Assembly (NCBI GenBank): GCA_964577715.1
Contig: CAZOAA010000002.1
Span: forward strand, 18,290-82,289
Source of the DNA: SUP05 sp964577715
Lineage (GTDB): Bacteria; Pseudomonadota; Gammaproteobacteria; PS1; Pseudothioglobaceae
Reading direction: 5' to 3'
Length of the DNA: 64,000 nt
In this document: positions 25,157 through 34,414 of the stretch, piece by piece
How the letters are laid out: the number at the start of each line of letters is the position of its first letter
How positions within the stretch are numbered: the first letter of the stretch is position 1
Translations under genes and position numbers: made by a program
Notes under the pieces: model-generated
What the model saw: the letters and a program-made list of their open reading frames with translations, nothing else
Told to the model about the DNA's origin: nothing
Databases searched by the model: none

Positions 25157-25968
25157 TGGTTTGGTTACAATACCTTTTGCCACAACATTGGCTTTCCAAG
25201 TTAATGTTTCGTTTTGCCCGCATTGAAAACACTTGGTTAAAAAATACCTTTACTCACTGGTTTGTTAAGGCTTATCAAGTTGACTTATCTGAGGCTAATC
25301 GAGAGAGAGTGGAAGATTATAAACATTTTAATGATTTCTTTACACGATCACTCAAACCAGGTGCCAGACCCATTGCTAAGAGTTTGATCATTTGCCCAGT
25401 AGATGGCGTTGTTTCTCAAGTAGGGAAAATCAACAACTCACAAATTCTGCAAGCTAAAGGCCGAAAATACAGCTCCCAAGCCTTGCTTGGAAGTAAAGAA
25501 AAAGCACCAATGTTTAAAGATGGTTTTTTTGCTACGATTTATTTATCGCCCAAGGATTATCACCGTATTCATATGCCTTATGATGGCAAGTTAATATCGA
25601 TGGATTATATTCCAGGTGATTTGTTTTCAGTTAATCAACAAACTGCACAAAATGTTGATAATTTATTTGCCAGAAATGAGCGGGTGGTGGCCTACTTCGA
25701 GACTGAGTTTGGTCTTTGTGCATTTGTATTGGTAGGCGCTATTTTTGTTGGCTCTATGCAGAGTGTCTGGCACGGGCAAATCAATCCTCCGTATAAAAAG
25801 CAAGTGCAACATTTTGATTATCAGAGTGAAGATATTACTTTGAAAAAAGGTGATGAAATGGCTCGGTTTAATATGGGCTCTACCGTGATATTGCTGATGC
25901 CCAATCAAGACAACCTGTTTAACTTAAAAGCCTCAGAAGTGGTGCAAATGGGGCAGGCGTTAATCTAG
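25156..25968 (+). CDS. psd: Phosphatidylserine decarboxylase proenzyme
   Basis: 270 residues, pyruvoyl enzyme of the inner membrane converting phosphatidylserine to phosphatidylethanolamine. The self-cleavage site appears as MGSTVI (family L/MGST) near residue 240, where Ser becomes the pyruvoyl group. Other motifs are CPVDGVVSQVG, SPKDYHRIHMP with the catalytic His, and FVLVGAIFVGS. The stop overlaps the convergent CorC-like gene by 9 bp. Confidence 0.95.
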   Translation: MVWLQYLLPQHWLSKLMFRFARIENTWLKNTFTHWFVKAYQVDLSEANRERVEDYKHFNDFFTRSLKPGARPIAKSLIICPVDGVVSQVGKINNSQILQAKGRKYSSQALLGSKEKAPMFKDGFFATIYLSPKDYHRIHMPYDGKLISMDYIPGDLFSVNQQTAQNVDNLFARNERVVAYFETEFGLCAFVLVGAIFVGSMQSVWHGQINPPYKKQVQHFDYQSEDITLKKGDEMARFNMGSTVILLMPNQDNLFNLKASEVVQMGQALI

Positions 25969-27210
25969 CTTTGTTAACTTAACTAGTTTAATAGTTTGAT
26001 CTGAAATTTGTATAATCTCGATAAGTGTGTTGTCAATTTTTAAGCTAACATCACGTTTTGGCATGGTTTGCAATTCTTCTAAAATTAGACCATTTAAGGT
26101 TTTAGCTTTAGCTACCGATAGGTTGATTTTTAATTGTGTGTTTAACTCTCGAATACTAATTTTAGGGTTAATCAGGTAGCTACCATCTTTTTGCTGGTTG
26201 ATTTCTTCAATGGCTTCATTTTGGTTTGAAGTAAATTGCCCAACGATTTCTTCTAGAATATCTTCTAAAACGATCATACCTCTTACTTCTCCATATTCAT
26301 CAACAACAAGACCAAGACGCCTCTTTTGAGTTTGAAAATGCTCTAATTGATGAGCGAGAGAAGTGCCTTCTGGCACAAAATAAGGCTTGCGTATTAGTGT
26401 AGTGATCTTATCAATACTAAACTCCTCTTTGGCGTATAGATTAACAATATCACGCATATGAAGTACCCCAGTAATATTATCTGGAGAGTCGTCAAAGGTT
26501 AGTAGCCGAGTATGTTGTATGCGTTTTAACTGAGATATTATTTCATTATGGTCGTTAATATCTACACTGATTAGTTCATGACGGGGGATCATAATATCTT
26601 CAACTTTCACTTTCTCTAAGTCAATAATATTAAGTAACATCTTTTGATAATTTGAAGCAATGATAGGTTTTGCATCATTAACCACCATTCTTAATTCTTC
26701 TGAACTGATATTTTGTTTTTCCTGGGTTTCTTTAACGCCAAAAATACGCAAAATTAATTTGGAAATTTTGGAGATTAACCAAACAAAAGGGTTAAAAATT
26801 TTAATTAAGTATCCAATGATAATAGAGGCTGGCAAGGCAACTTTTTCAGGATTTTTGGCAGCAAAAGTTTTTGGCGTTGTTTCAGCAAAAACTAAAATAA
26901 CAAAAGTTAGAATAATTGAAGCAGTCACAACAGATCCTTCGCCCCAAAGCTTTATAGCTAATACGGTAGCAATAGCAGAGGCAAAAATATTTACAAAGTT
27001 GTTGCCCAGCAGAATAGCGCCAATTAGACGGTCAAGGTCTAGTAGTAATTGTTCTACTCGTTGAGCTTTTTTGTTTTTTTCAGCAACAAGGGATTTTAAG
27101 CGATAGCGATTAATCGCCATCATTGATGTCTCAGTAGAAGAGAAAAATGCAGAAATTAGTATTAATCCAATAAGGATAATACTAAGCCAAAAGGTTGAAA
27201 GTGTTTCCAA
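25960..27210 (-). CDS. CNNM/CorB-type membrane protein (DUF21-CBS-CorC_HlyC)
   Basis: 416 residues: a DUF21 membrane domain with about four helices (1-180), a pair of CBS domains (about 195-310, including DIMIPRHELISVD and VDEYGEVRGMIVLEDILEEIVG) and a C-terminal CorC_HlyC domain (about 330-416). The family (E. coli YfjD, CorB, CNNM) is tied to Mg2+/Co2+ efflux or regulation. It lies 30 bp downstream of eno on the minus strand. Confidence 0.9.
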   Translation of the reverse strand: METLSTFWLSIILIGLILISAFFSSTETSMMAINRYRLKSLVAEKNKKAQRVEQLLLDLDRLIGAILLGNNFVNIFASAIATVLAIKLWGEGSVVTASIILTFVILVFAETTPKTFAAKNPEKVALPASIIIGYLIKIFNPFVWLISKISKLILRIFGVKETQEKQNISSEELRMVVNDAKPIIASNYQKMLLNIIDLEKVKVEDIMIPRHELISVDINDHNEIISQLKRIQHTRLLTFDDSPDNITGVLHMRDIVNLYAKEEFSIDKITTLIRKPYFVPEGTSLAHQLEHFQTQKRRLGLVVDEYGEVRGMIVLEDILEEIVGQFTSNQNEAIEEINQQKDGSYLINPKISIRELNTQLKINLSVAKAKTLNGLILEELQTMPKRDVSLKIDNTLIEIIQISDQTIKLVKLTKLD

Positions 27211-27240
27211 TAAGAATTATTTTTTTAAATATCTGATAGT

Positions 27241-28521
27241 TTAATTCAAATGATTAAAAGCATCAAGTCCTGGATAGACTGCCTTATCACCTAATTCTTC
27301 TTCAATTCTAAGTAGACGATTATATTTTGCTAAGCGATCTGAGCGAGACAATGATCCAGTTTTAATTTGACCACAAGCAGTTGCTACAGCTAAATCAGCA
27401 ATTGTTGTGTCTTCAGTTTCGCCAGATCGGTGCGACATGACACAAGTATAGTTAGCTTTAGTAGCCATTTTCATAGCGGAGAATGTTTCACTTAGTGTAC
27501 CAATTTGGTTAACTTTAATTAAGATAGAGTTGGCAATATTATTTTCAATACCTTTGTTTAAAATACTGCTATTAGTTACAAATAAATCATCACCAACCAA
27601 TTGTACTTTGTCGCCAATTTTTTTAGTGAGCAAGTCCCATCCATCCCAGTCATTTTCATCCATACCATCTTCAATGGAGATGATAGGGTAGTTTTCTACC
27701 CAGTTGGCCAAGTAGTCAACAAATTCTTGTGAACTGAGCGATCTATTTTCAGAAGTTAAATTGTATTTGCCATCGGCATAAAATTCAGAACTAGCAGCAT
27801 CAATGCCAATAAAGATGTCCTTACCTGCTGTATATCCAGCATTATTAATCGCTTCTAAAATTACCTTAATGGCATCTTCATTTGAAGCTAAATCTGGCGC
27901 AAAACCACCTTCATCGCCGACTGCTGTATTCATGCCTTGTGCCTCTAGCACAGATTTTAAATGATGAAATACTTCAGCGCCATAACGTAGCGCCTCCTTA
28001 AAGCTTGGCGCACCAGCCGGAATAATCATGAATTCTTGGATATCGACACTGTTGTTAGCGTGCTCACCACCATTAATAATGTTCATCATTGGAACGGGTA
28101 GCTTGTAGCTATTTCCCTGATCTAGTGAAGCATACAAAGGTTTATTTTGCCTATTGGCATTAGCATGTGCACAAGCTAAGGATACGGCCAAAATAGCATT
28201 AGCACCCAATCTTGACTTTGTATCAGTACCGTCAAGATCAATCATTGCTTGGTCGATTGCTCCTAGGTCTTCGATGCCAAATCCACACAAACATTCGTGG
28301 ATTTCTGTGTTAATAAATTCAACCGCTTTTAAAACGCCTTTTCCTAAGTAGCGAGATTTGTCACCATCACGTAGTTCTAGAGCTTCACGTTGGCCCGTTG
28401 AAGCGCCAGATGGTACCATTGCACTACCCATTGATCCATCGTCCAAAATAACATCGGCTTCGACAGTTGGATTGCCTCTAGAATCAATAACTTCTCTTGC
28501 TTTAATTTGCTGAATTTTCAC
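27241..28521 (-). CDS. eno: Enolase
   Basis: 426 residues, near-identical in length to E. coli enolase. It interconverts 2-phosphoglycerate and phosphoenolpyruvate and binds the RNA degradosome in related bacteria. Diagnostic motifs: AREVIDSRGNPTVE, VPSGASTG with the loop Ser, GDEGGFAPD, ISIEDGMDENDWDGW, and LIKVNQIGTLSE followed by MSHRSGETEDT. It sits 17 bp after dnaJ. Confidence 0.98.
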   Translation of the reverse strand: MKIQQIKAREVIDSRGNPTVEADVILDDGSMGSAMVPSGASTGQREALELRDGDKSRYLGKGVLKAVEFINTEIHECLCGFGIEDLGAIDQAMIDLDGTDTKSRLGANAILAVSLACAHANANRQNKPLYASLDQGNSYKLPVPMMNIINGGEHANNSVDIQEFMIIPAGAPSFKEALRYGAEVFHHLKSVLEAQGMNTAVGDEGGFAPDLASNEDAIKVILEAINNAGYTAGKDIFIGIDAASSEFYADGKYNLTSENRSLSSQEFVDYLANWVENYPIISIEDGMDENDWDGWDLLTKKIGDKVQLVGDDLFVTNSSILNKGIENNIANSILIKVNQIGTLSETFSAMKMATKANYTCVMSHRSGETEDTTIADLAVATACGQIKTGSLSRSDRLAKYNRLLRIEEELGDKAVYPGLDAFNHLN

Positions 28522-28538
28522 CTTAATATCCTATTTGT

Positions 28539-29642
28539 TTATTCAAAAAATGATTTCATTTTACCAAAGAAGGAATCAGACTCAGGGTGATGTTTTTTAC
28601 CACATGATTCAGAAAATTCTTTTAACAAATCTTTTTGTTTTTTATTAAGATTAACTGGTGTTTCTATCTTGACCTGGCAAAGTAAATCGCCAACACCACC
28701 TCGTATTGCCTTTATGCCTTTGCCACGCAAGCGGAATAATTTTCCAGTTTGGGTGCCGGCTGGTACTTTAATTTTTAGTTTTCCAGTGAGTGTTGGTACT
28801 TCAATGGAGCCACCAAGTGTTGCAGTGACAAAATCAATAGGCACTTCGCAGTATAAATCGTTTCCTTCTCTTTGGAAGATATTATGTTTTTTCACATGGA
28901 CTTCAACATATAAATCTCCGTTTGGTCCACCACGTGTGCCTGCTTCGCCCTCGCCACTTAGGCGAATTCTATTACCAGTATCAACACCAGCAGGGATCTT
29001 AACAGATAATGTTTTTTGTTTTTTAACAACACCTTGACCACGACAAGTGCCACAAGGAGATTCAATTTTTTGTCCTGTGCCAGAGCATACATGGCAAGGT
29101 CTTTGAACTGCGAAGAAGCCTTGCTGCATCTGAACCTGACCTGATCCACCACAAGTACCACATGTTTTAACCGAAGTTCCTGGTTTTGCACCTGTACCGT
29201 GACAGGTATCACAAGATTCATTTTTAGGAATGCGAATCTTAACGGTTGTTCCTTCAACTGCATCTTTTAAATCAATTTCTAAATCGTAGCGTAGGTCTGA
29301 TCCACGATTATCTACTTGAGCAGAACCACCGCCAAAGATATCACCAAAGATATCACCAAAACCACCACCACCAAATGGGTTGCCACCACCAAATCCACCT
29401 GCGCCAGCGCTACCATCAACACCAGCATGGCCAAATTGATCATAAGCTTGACGTTTTTGTGGATCTGATAATATAGCGTAAGCTTTTTGTATCTCTTTAA
29501 ATTTTTCCTCTGCTGCTTTTTTGTTGTCTTTGTTACGATCAGGATGGTGTTTCATTGCTAGGCGTTTGTAAGCTTTTTTTATTTGCTTATCGTCAACGCC
29601 TTTATCAACACCCAGTACTTCATAGTAATCTCTTTGTGACAT
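28539..29642 (-). CDS. dnaJ: Chaperone protein DnaJ
   Basis: 367 residues, full type I J-protein: a J domain with HPD (residues 33-35, in KHHPDRNKDN), a Gly/Phe-rich linker (about 75-115), four CxxCxGxG zinc repeats (about 138-205) and a C-terminal substrate domain. It stimulates DnaK ATPase. A strong terminator-like hairpin lies between dnaK and dnaJ, so dnaJ expression is probably lower than dnaK. No dedicated dnaJ promoter is obvious in the 78-bp gap. Confidence 0.98.
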   Translation of the reverse strand: MSQRDYYEVLGVDKGVDDKQIKKAYKRLAMKHHPDRNKDNKKAAEEKFKEIQKAYAILSDPQKRQAYDQFGHAGVDGSAGAGGFGGGNPFGGGGFGDIFGDIFGGGSAQVDNRGSDLRYDLEIDLKDAVEGTTVKIRIPKNESCDTCHGTGAKPGTSVKTCGTCGGSGQVQMQQGFFAVQRPCHVCSGTGQKIESPCGTCRGQGVVKKQKTLSVKIPAGVDTGNRIRLSGEGEAGTRGGPNGDLYVEVHVKKHNIFQREGNDLYCEVPIDFVTATLGGSIEVPTLTGKLKIKVPAGTQTGKLFRLRGKGIKAIRGGVGDLLCQVKIETPVNLNKKQKDLLKEFSESCGKKHHPESDSFFGKMKSFFE

Positions 29643-29659
29643 ATTTTTTTGCCTTATAT

Positions 29660-29699
29660 TAAAAAAACCTCCTCCAAATCACCAGATTCGAAGAAGGTT
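29660..29699 (-). terminator. Terminator between dnaK and dnaJ
   Basis: Read on the minus strand, a 15-bp stem (29685-29699 with 29666-29680, all pairs Watson-Crick or G-U) closes a UGGU loop and is followed by seven T. It matches a partial or attenuating intrinsic terminator 22 bp after the dnaK stop. Confidence 0.85.
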
Positions 29700-29720
29700 T
29701 ATTGTGGTTTGAGCGATAAA

Positions 29721-31640
29721 TTATTTATCGTCTTTTACTTCTTCAAAGTCTGCATCAACAACGTCGTCACCAGCATCAGTTGCTTCAGATGTTGCATCTC
29801 CTTGCGCTGCACCAGCACCAGCTTTTGCTTGTGCTTTTTCAGCTAAAGGCTGTGCTTTTTCGCTCAAATTTTGAACTTTAGCATCAATAGCCTCTTTATC
29901 GTCACCCTTGATTGCTTCTTCAAGTTCACTAATTGCTGATTCAATGCTCGATTTTTCATCATCAGAAACTTCATCTTTTAGCTCCTCTAACGTTTGTTTC
30001 GTTGAGTGCACTAAAGAGTCTGCCATGTTTCGAGAAGTAACTAACTCTTGGAACTTCTTATCTTCATCAGCGTGAGCTTCAGCATCATTAATCATTTTTT
30101 CAACTTCTTCTTCACTTAAACCACTTGAGGCTTTAATGGTGATTGATTGTTCTTTTCCAGTATTTTTATCCTTAGCAGAAACATTCAAAATACCATCAGA
30201 GTCAATATCAAGCGTTACTTCGATTTGTGGCGTACCTTTTGGCGCTGCATCAATACCCTCTAGGTTAAATTGACCTAGTGATTTATTCGCACTAGCTACT
30301 TCGCGCTCACCTTGTAGTACGTGTACTGTCACTGCAGATTGATTGTCTGCTGCTGTTGAGAAAATTTGTGAAGCATTCGTAGGAATGGTTGTATTTTTCT
30401 CAATCAACTTAGTCATAACTCCACCCATAGTTTCAATACCTAAAGATAATGGTGTTACATCTAGTAGTAATACATCTTTAACATCACCGCCTAGTACGCC
30501 AGCTTGAATAGCAGCGCCCATTGCCACTGCCTCATCAGGGTTTACATCTTTCTTAGGCTCTTTGCCAAAGAAGTCTTGTACCATTTGTGATACTTTAGGC
30601 ATACGTGTTTGACCACCGACTAAAATCACCTCATCAATATCACCACTTGAAAGATCAGCATCTTTAAGGGCAGTTTTACACGGCTCAATTGTGCGTTTTA
30701 AAAGCTCATCAACTAATGATTCTAACTTAGCACGTGTAATTTTAATATTTAAGTGTTTAGGGCCTGAAGCATCAGCAGTTACATACGGCAAGTTAACTTC
30801 AGTTTGCTCACTTGATGAAAGCTCAATCTTAGCCTTTTCAGCTGCTTCTTTTAAGCGCTGTAAAGCTAGCGGATCGTTAGTTAAATCAACACCTTGATCT
30901 TTTTTAAATTCATCAACTAAATAAGAAATGATTTTTTGATCAAAATCTTCACCACCTAAAAAGGTATCACCATTAGTTGAAAGTACTTCAAAGTGTTTTT
31001 CACCATCAATATCTTCCATTTCAATGATTGATACGTCAAACGTACCACCACCTAAATCATAAACAGCAACTGTTTTGTCACCTTTAAGTTTGTCAACACC
31101 ATAAGCCAGAGCTGCGGCAGTTGGCTCATTAATAATACGTTTAACTTCCAAACCTGCAATTTTTCCTGCATCTTTAGTGGCTTGACGTTGTGAGTCGTTA
31201 AAATAAGCAGGTACAGTAATAACAGCCTCAGTCACTTTTTCACCTAAATAATCTTCAGCAGTTTGCTTCATTTTGCCAATTACTTTGGCAGAGATCTCAG
31301 GTGCAGCCATTTTTTTGCCGTTTACTTCAACCCAAGCATCACCGTTATCTGCTTTTACGATATTGTATGGTACAAGGTTGATATCTTTTTGTACTGCTTC
31401 TTCTTCAAAACGACGACCAATTAAGCGTTTAATTGCAAATAAAGTATTTTCAGGGTTTGTTACCGCTTGGCGTTTTGCCGGTTGACCCACTAAGATTTCA
31501 TCGCTGTCTTTTGGATAAGCAATGATAGACGGGGTAGTGCGATCACCCTCTGAGTTTTCAATAATTTTAACTGAACCGCCATCCATAATAGCGACACATG
31601 AATTAGTTGTTCCTAAGTCAATACCAATAATTTTTGACAT
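29721..31640 (-). CDS. dnaK: Chaperone protein DnaK (Hsp70)
   Basis: 639 residues. The ATPase domain carries GIDLGTTNSCVA, AVYDLGGGTFDVSIIE and VGGQTRMP; the linker DVLLLDVTPLSLGIE and the substrate domain follow, and the tail ends in a Glu/Asp-rich EEVKDDK. It is the central folding chaperone, working with DnaJ and GrpE (grpE is not in the window). A sigma-32-like promoter lies just upstream. Confidence 0.99.
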   Translation of the reverse strand: MSKIIGIDLGTTNSCVAIMDGGSVKIIENSEGDRTTPSIIAYPKDSDEILVGQPAKRQAVTNPENTLFAIKRLIGRRFEEEAVQKDINLVPYNIVKADNGDAWVEVNGKKMAAPEISAKVIGKMKQTAEDYLGEKVTEAVITVPAYFNDSQRQATKDAGKIAGLEVKRIINEPTAAALAYGVDKLKGDKTVAVYDLGGGTFDVSIIEMEDIDGEKHFEVLSTNGDTFLGGEDFDQKIISYLVDEFKKDQGVDLTNDPLALQRLKEAAEKAKIELSSSEQTEVNLPYVTADASGPKHLNIKITRAKLESLVDELLKRTIEPCKTALKDADLSSGDIDEVILVGGQTRMPKVSQMVQDFFGKEPKKDVNPDEAVAMGAAIQAGVLGGDVKDVLLLDVTPLSLGIETMGGVMTKLIEKNTTIPTNASQIFSTAADNQSAVTVHVLQGEREVASANKSLGQFNLEGIDAAPKGTPQIEVTLDIDSDGILNVSAKDKNTGKEQSITIKASSGLSEEEVEKMINDAEAHADEDKKFQELVTSRNMADSLVHSTKQTLEELKDEVSDDEKSSIESAISELEEAIKGDDKEAIDAKVQNLSEKAQPLAEKAQAKAGAGAAQGDATSEATDAGDDVVDADFEEVKDDK

Positions 31641-31672
31641 TTTTTTAACTCCTTGTATTTGATATACACCCT

Positions 31673-31700
31673 ATATAGGGCTAGTCAAGTATTTTTCAAG
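31673..31700 (-). promoter_or_regulatory. Sigma-32-like heat-shock promoter of dnaK
   Basis: On the minus strand CTTGAAA (31694-31700) is a perfect -35, and CCCTATAT (31673-31680) matches the -10 consensus CCCCATWT at six of eight bases, 13 bp apart. The start would be about 25 nt before the dnaK ATG. An overlapping TTGACT...TATATC could serve sigma-70. Confidence 0.75.
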
Positions 31701-31721
31701 GATTATTTATGAAAAAATACT

Positions 31722-32198
31722 TTATAAAGAGTTTTTTAGTAAACTTTCAACCGGTTTTGGCACAAAAGAACTGATATCACCACCAAGTAATAAGATTTCT
31801 CTTACTAAGGAAGATGAGATATTGGCATATTGTTCTGCTGGCGTCATAAATAGAGTTTCAATATTTGGATTAAGGTGTTTGTTCATGCCTGAGAGTTGAA
31901 ATTCGTACTCAAAATCACTCACGGCACGTAGTCCACGTAGAATGACTTGGGCTTTTTTCTCATTGGCAAAATCCACTAATAGTTTGTCAAACCCTAGTAT
32001 TTCAATATTATCAATGTCTTTTAATGCAGTTTTTGCAGCGGTTAATCTTTGTTCTATGCTTAAGAAAGATGGTTTTTTGCTATTTTGAGTAATACCGATA
32101 ATAACTTGATCGAATAATTTACTAGCACGATGGATCAAGTCAATATGGCCATTGGTGATTGGATCAAACGATCCTGGATAAATTGCAATTTTTTTCAT
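31722..32198 (-). CDS. coaD: Phosphopantetheine adenylyltransferase CoaD
   Basis: 158 residues of the T/HxGH nucleotidyltransferase family, fourth step in CoA synthesis. The N-terminal YPGSFDPITNGHIDLI, the substrate-loop ILRGLRAVSDFEYEFQ and the C-terminal ISSSLVREI are all present. It overlaps rsmD by 4 bp, the usual rsmD-coaD pair. Transcription would run toward dnaK; the dnaK promoter lies in the 81-bp gap. Confidence 0.97.
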   Translation of the reverse strand: MKKIAIYPGSFDPITNGHIDLIHRASKLFDQVIIGITQNSKKPSFLSIEQRLTAAKTALKDIDNIEILGFDKLLVDFANEKKAQVILRGLRAVSDFEYEFQLSGMNKHLNPNIETLFMTPAEQYANISSSLVREILLLGGDISSFVPKPVESLLKNSL

Positions 32199-32767
32199 AA
32201 TACTTCTAATAAACAGTAATTAACTTGTCCAGATTGTTTTTGTTTGATGATTTCAATTTTTTCTGAAAAAAAAGTGGACAACTCTTTTTTATTCATTTCG
32301 ATTTCAGATTCTATATAGATTTTACTGCCTGATGCAATAAAATTGCCTTTTGATAGTAATTTTAAGGCTTTTGGCAGGATATTTTTATGAAAAGGAGGGT
32401 CTAGAAATACAAAATCGAAGTTTTGAGTATTTATTTTTGATAAAAAATATAGTGCATCTTGGTTGATGCACTGAATTTTGTCGGATTTTAATAATTTCCG
32501 ATTTTTTTCTAAATTTTCCCAAGCTTTATAATTTTTTTCGATACTGATGACTTTTTTGGCGCCACGAGAGAGTGCTTCAAAACTCAATGCACCACTACCA
32601 GCAAATAAATCAAGGTAAGTTTTATCGAATACTTCAAACTGAATCCAGTTGAATAAAGTTTCACGAGCTTTTCCGGATGTGGGCCTTAAGCCGTTGGCAT
32701 CAGGAAAGTTAAGTTTTCTGCCACGATACTCACCTGAGATAATTTGAAAGGAATTAGTGTTAGACAA
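32195..32767 (-). CDS. rsmD: 16S rRNA (guanine966-N2)-methyltransferase RsmD
   Basis: 190 residues, Rossmann-fold SAM methyltransferase. The N-terminal ISGEYRGRKL and RPTSGKARETLFNWI, the SAM site LDLFAGSGALSFEALSRGA and the catalytic DPPF motif (in FVFLDPPF) define it. It methylates G966 of 16S rRNA on the assembled small subunit. It overlaps coaD by 4 bp and lies 3 bp after ppa. Confidence 0.95.
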   Translation of the reverse strand: MSNTNSFQIISGEYRGRKLNFPDANGLRPTSGKARETLFNWIQFEVFDKTYLDLFAGSGALSFEALSRGAKKVISIEKNYKAWENLEKNRKLLKSDKIQCINQDALYFLSKINTQNFDFVFLDPPFHKNILPKALKLLSKGNFIASGSKIYIESEIEMNKKELSTFFSEKIEIIKQKQSGQVNYCLLEVL

Positions 32768-32770
32768 GTA

Positions 32771-33301
32771 CTATTTTTTATAAGCGTCGAACGATTCTTG
32801 TAATTCTTTCTTGGCTTCTTGTGCATCACCCCAGCCATCAATTTTCACCCATTTTCCTTCGTCAAGGTCTTTGTAGTAAGTAAAGAAATGCTCGATCTGA
32901 TCTTTAAGCGTTGCACCAACATCGTCAATTCCTTTAATATCGTGATAAGATTTACACAGTTTATCGGTTGGTACTGCTAGGATTTTAGAATCTTTACCTG
33001 CTTCGTCAGTCATACGCAGTACGCCAATTGGACGTGCGGTAATCACTGAATCATGGATAAGTGGATAAGGCGTAATTACTAATACATCAGCCGGATCGCC
33101 ATCATCTGCCAATGTTTCTGGTACAAAGCCGTAGTTACATGGATAAAACATTGGTGTTGAAATAAAGCGATCTACAAACATGGCGCCAGTGTCTTTGTCA
33201 ATTTCGTATTTAACCGGCGATGAATTAGCTGGAATTTCAATAATAACATTAACTTCTTCAGGAATGTTGCCGGCCGATACTGGTTTTAAACTATTTTGCA
33301 T
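32771..33301 (-). CDS. ppa: Inorganic pyrophosphatase (family I)
   Basis: 176 residues, soluble Mg2+-dependent enzyme hydrolysing pyrophosphate. Active-site residues occur in VIIEIPANS, KYEIDKDTGAMFVDR, YGFVPETLADDGDPADVLV and the later KDLDEGKWVKIDGW. Its 5' end overlaps the 3' end of rnd by 11 bp. Start is the ATG at 33301. Confidence 0.97.
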   Translation of the reverse strand: MQNSLKPVSAGNIPEEVNVIIEIPANSSPVKYEIDKDTGAMFVDRFISTPMFYPCNYGFVPETLADDGDPADVLVITPYPLIHDSVITARPIGVLRMTDEAGKDSKILAVPTDKLCKSYHDIKGIDDVGATLKDQIEHFFTYYKDLDEGKWVKIDGWGDAQEAKKELQESFDAYKK

Positions 33302-34328
33302 TTTCTAATTCCTCTTTTAATAAATTAAAACGCCAACCGCTTAAAAATATAACTGAGCGATCGCCACGAATAAAATTCAATAATGATTTGCCATTGGCAA
33401 TAACTTTATCGTCTAGATTATACTGATTTGCTATTTTTTGTATTAGTTTTTGCAATTCATTTTTCTTAATTTTCTCAGTTTTTGTTGCTATTTTATTTTT
33501 TTCAATATAAATGTTCATTGATTTAATATTTGAGTGATGTTCAATAAACTTATCAAATACTGCCTTTGCCTTGGTTGGTAATTTATCTTTTCCCAGTACA
33601 TAGTCGGTTAGTTTATCGTCAGACATAATCCACTTCCTGGGTTTATTTTTACTTTTTGCTTGATACTCTCTCCATGCACATAGCTGTGCAGCTTTATTTT
33701 GTGCTTTTTTATTTAGACGGGAAAAACCTTTGAGTCGTTGCCAGGCGTTTTGAATATCAGGGTTATAAAGGTTAATCTCTAGTAATGATTTACCTTCTTC
33801 TTTGATCCAGCTAGATTTTTCTTCAGTTTTTAGTTGTGCCTGTAGTTGGTAATAATTTTTTAGTAAATAGCGCACATCATCCAGTGCATACTCAATAGCT
33901 TCTTTAGGCAAAGGCCGAGTAGTCCAGTCTAGTCTAGTGTAGGCCTTTTCAAGGTGTACATTTTGTAATTGTTCAGTGAGTGCTTGATAGGATATCTGCT
34001 GAGGGTGATTAACTAAACTGGCTGCAATTTGAGTGTCAAATAGTTGTTTTGGTAGTTGCTTGGATAAATAATATAGTGCTTCAATATCTTGTCTAGCAGA
34101 ATGTACAATCCATAGACAATTGTCTTGGTAGAGTTTGTCGAACAAGGGCTTAAGGTTATCAATTTTTAATACATCAATACAATCAATAGCACTCTTAGTG
34201 GCAATTTGTACTAAGCACAGTATGGGGTAATAGGTGTTAACACGTTTGAATTCAGTATCAATTGCTAATTCAGTTTCACCTTGAATAGCTTGCAAAAAAT
34301 CACTGAGTTGAGCCTGTGTTTGTATCAT
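33291..34328 (-). CDS. rnd: Ribonuclease D
   Basis: 345 residues: a DEDD exonuclease domain followed by an HRDC domain (about 195-275). Catalytic acids are in LAIDTEFKR, the IVHSARQDIEALYY helix and YALDDVRYLL (DEDDy class with Tyr). It trims tRNA 3' ends. It begins a run with ppa, rsmD and coaD and diverges from ntrY, 87 bp away. Confidence 0.94.
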   Translation of the reverse strand: MIQTQAQLSDFLQAIQGETELAIDTEFKRVNTYYPILCLVQIATKSAIDCIDVLKIDNLKPLFDKLYQDNCLWIVHSARQDIEALYYLSKQLPKQLFDTQIAASLVNHPQQISYQALTEQLQNVHLEKAYTRLDWTTRPLPKEAIEYALDDVRYLLKNYYQLQAQLKTEEKSSWIKEEGKSLLEINLYNPDIQNAWQRLKGFSRLNKKAQNKAAQLCAWREYQAKSKNKPRKWIMSDDKLTDYVLGKDKLPTKAKAVFDKFIEHHSNIKSMNIYIEKNKIATKTEKIKKNELQKLIQKIANQYNLDDKVIANGKSLLNFIRGDRSVIFLSGWRFNLLKEELENAK

Positions 34329-34414
34329 TGTTGTATTTTAGCAACAATTAAGTATAACACGCGTTTTTTTATGAGATAATCAGCCTAGAAATGATGACAC
34401 TAATCTAGTATTAA

